A program made the translations under genes and the position numbers. A stretch of 5,508 nucleotides of DNA from positions 1-5,508 of the forward strand of contig JAPKYY010000045.1 in assembly GCA_026394095.1 (NCBI GenBank), in the 5' to 3' direction. The notes under the pieces are model-generated. The model was given only the letters and a program-made list of their open reading frames with translations. It did no database searches and was not told the DNA's origin. The stretch comes from Acidobacteriota bacterium (GTDB taxonomy: Bacteria > Acidobacteriota > Terriglobia > Bryobacterales > Bryobacteraceae). This document shows, piece by piece, positions 5,034-5,508 of the stretch (the stretch's first letter is position 1; every line of letters begins with the position of its first letter).

Positions 5034-5508
5034 TTTCATCCTTAAGCAGCGAGTTTCGGCTGATCCGTTCGCCCTTTAGGAGCACGGCAGAGATTCGGCT
5101 TAGGCTCTTGACGTCCTTCACTGGATCGCCATCCACAAGCAGCAGGTTGGCATCTTTGCCGATTTCGATTGTGCCAATGCGGCTTCCCTGCCCCAGCAGC
5201 TCGGCTGAGGTTCTGGTTGCGGCGATCAGGGCTCGATCTGCAGGGATTCCGGCGGCTACCCAGAGCTCGAGTTCCTGCTGGATCGTTGGCCCGTGAAAGA
5301 CGAGCGGATTGCCAGCGTCGGTGCCAGTCACGAGTCTGACGCCCGCATCATAGACGCGTTTGAGGTTAGCCTTTACGCGATTCATGTCGATTGCGTATTC
5401 GAGATTCGCTGCCTTGCGCGTCATGAGCTTGCGAGTAGATTTGAGCAGATCGAGGGGCACGGCCTGCTGCAAGAGACTGTCATCGAGCAGCGTGATGTCC
5501 TGATCGCC
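5026..5508 (-). CDS. amidohydrolase family protein (imidazolonepropionase-like), C-terminal part
   Basis: Only the last 160 residues are in the window; the reading frame is open to its right edge, so the start and the N-terminal HxH metal site are not visible. LVTGTDAGNP (visible residues 59-68) contains the conserved metal-ligand/catalytic Asp at visible residue 64. FHGPTIQQELELWVAAGIP (71-89) is the helix that follows it in this family, then ALIAATRTSAELLG (93-106). The closing IGTIEIGKDANLLLVDGDP (111-129) is the beta-sandwich return segment that ends most such amidohydrolases. Related proteins hydrolyse C-N bonds of cyclic amides, dipeptides or similar compounds, often in the periplasm. 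Neither substrate nor location can be decided here. It is the upstream gene of a tight pair with the methyltransferase, which begins inside its last codons. Confidence 0.9.
   Translation of the reverse strand, partial: GDQDITLLDDSLLQQAVPLDLLKSTRKLMTRKAANLEYAIDMNRVKANLKRVYDAGVRLVTGTDAGNPLVFHGPTIQQELELWVAAGIPADRALIAATRTSAELLGQGSRIGTIEIGKDANLLLVDGDPVKDVKSLSRISAVLLKGERISRNSLLKDENE
5039..5044 (-). promoter_or_regulatory. ribosome-binding site that decides the methyltransferase start
   Basis: TAAGGA on the minus strand is six bases of the consensus TAAGGAGG, 5 nt before the ATG at 5033. It lies within the last codons of the amidohydrolase gene. It touches the alternative ATG at 5039, so that codon is too close to be used efficiently. 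This is the clearest Shine-Dalgarno sequence in the window. Confidence 0.65.

Noticed and set aside
4618..5079. Plus-strand open frame opposite the methyltransferase
   Set aside because: The translation is Ser/Arg/Ala-rich, typical of an antisense shadow, while the minus strand carries clear SAM-binding motifs.
1..5508. CRISPR array, prophage, defence or secretion system
   Set aside because: No regularly spaced repeats, phage or nuclease genes, or multi-gene machinery were seen; coding regions fill nearly the entire window with enzymes of common families.

Overview
The window looks like ordinary chromosomal DNA of a moderately GC-rich, free-living Gram-negative bacterium. My best guess is an acidobacterium of the Solibacter/Bryobacter type. 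That guess rests on a Tat-exported Gfo/Idh/MocA oxidoreductase and an imidazolonepropionase-like amidohydrolase, paralogous families that are expanded in those genomes, and on short leaders with -10-like hexamers very close to start codons. It is inference; no marker gene in the window settles the taxonomy.

Layout from left to right. The 5' part of a tRNA-Ser(UGA) gene lies on the minus strand at 1-43, cut by the window edge. A minus-strand, Tat-signal-bearing Gfo/Idh/MocA oxidoreductase (57-1136) ends 13 nt before it. Across a 35-bp divergent gap, a plus-strand gene encodes a small four-helix membrane protein (1172-1744). It converges, with a 4-nt overlap, on a minus-strand class II aldolase/adducin gene of the fuculose-phosphate aldolase type (1741-2529). 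Upstream of that on the same strand is a 2OG-Fe(II) oxygenase (2583-3401). Across a 28-bp divergent gap, a plus-strand rhomboid protease with an N-terminal zinc ribbon (3430-4260) converges, again with a 4-nt overlap, on a minus-strand class I SAM-dependent methyltransferase (4257-5033). The methyltransferase is translationally coupled to the 3' end of an amidohydrolase gene that leaves the window (5026-5508).

The genes do not form a recognisable pathway. They are single enzymes of broad families packed very tightly, and no gap exceeds 60 bp. What stands out is architecture. Two convergent gene pairs share their stop codons through the palindrome CTAG. A near-identical 19-bp start region precedes two genes in opposite orientations. 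Several starts sit only 6-10 nt downstream of a -10-like hexamer, which suggests leaderless or very short-leader mRNAs. The one clearly operon-internal gene has a strong Shine-Dalgarno sequence instead. I see no mobile element, CRISPR array, defence system or phage gene, and no convincing new multi-gene system.
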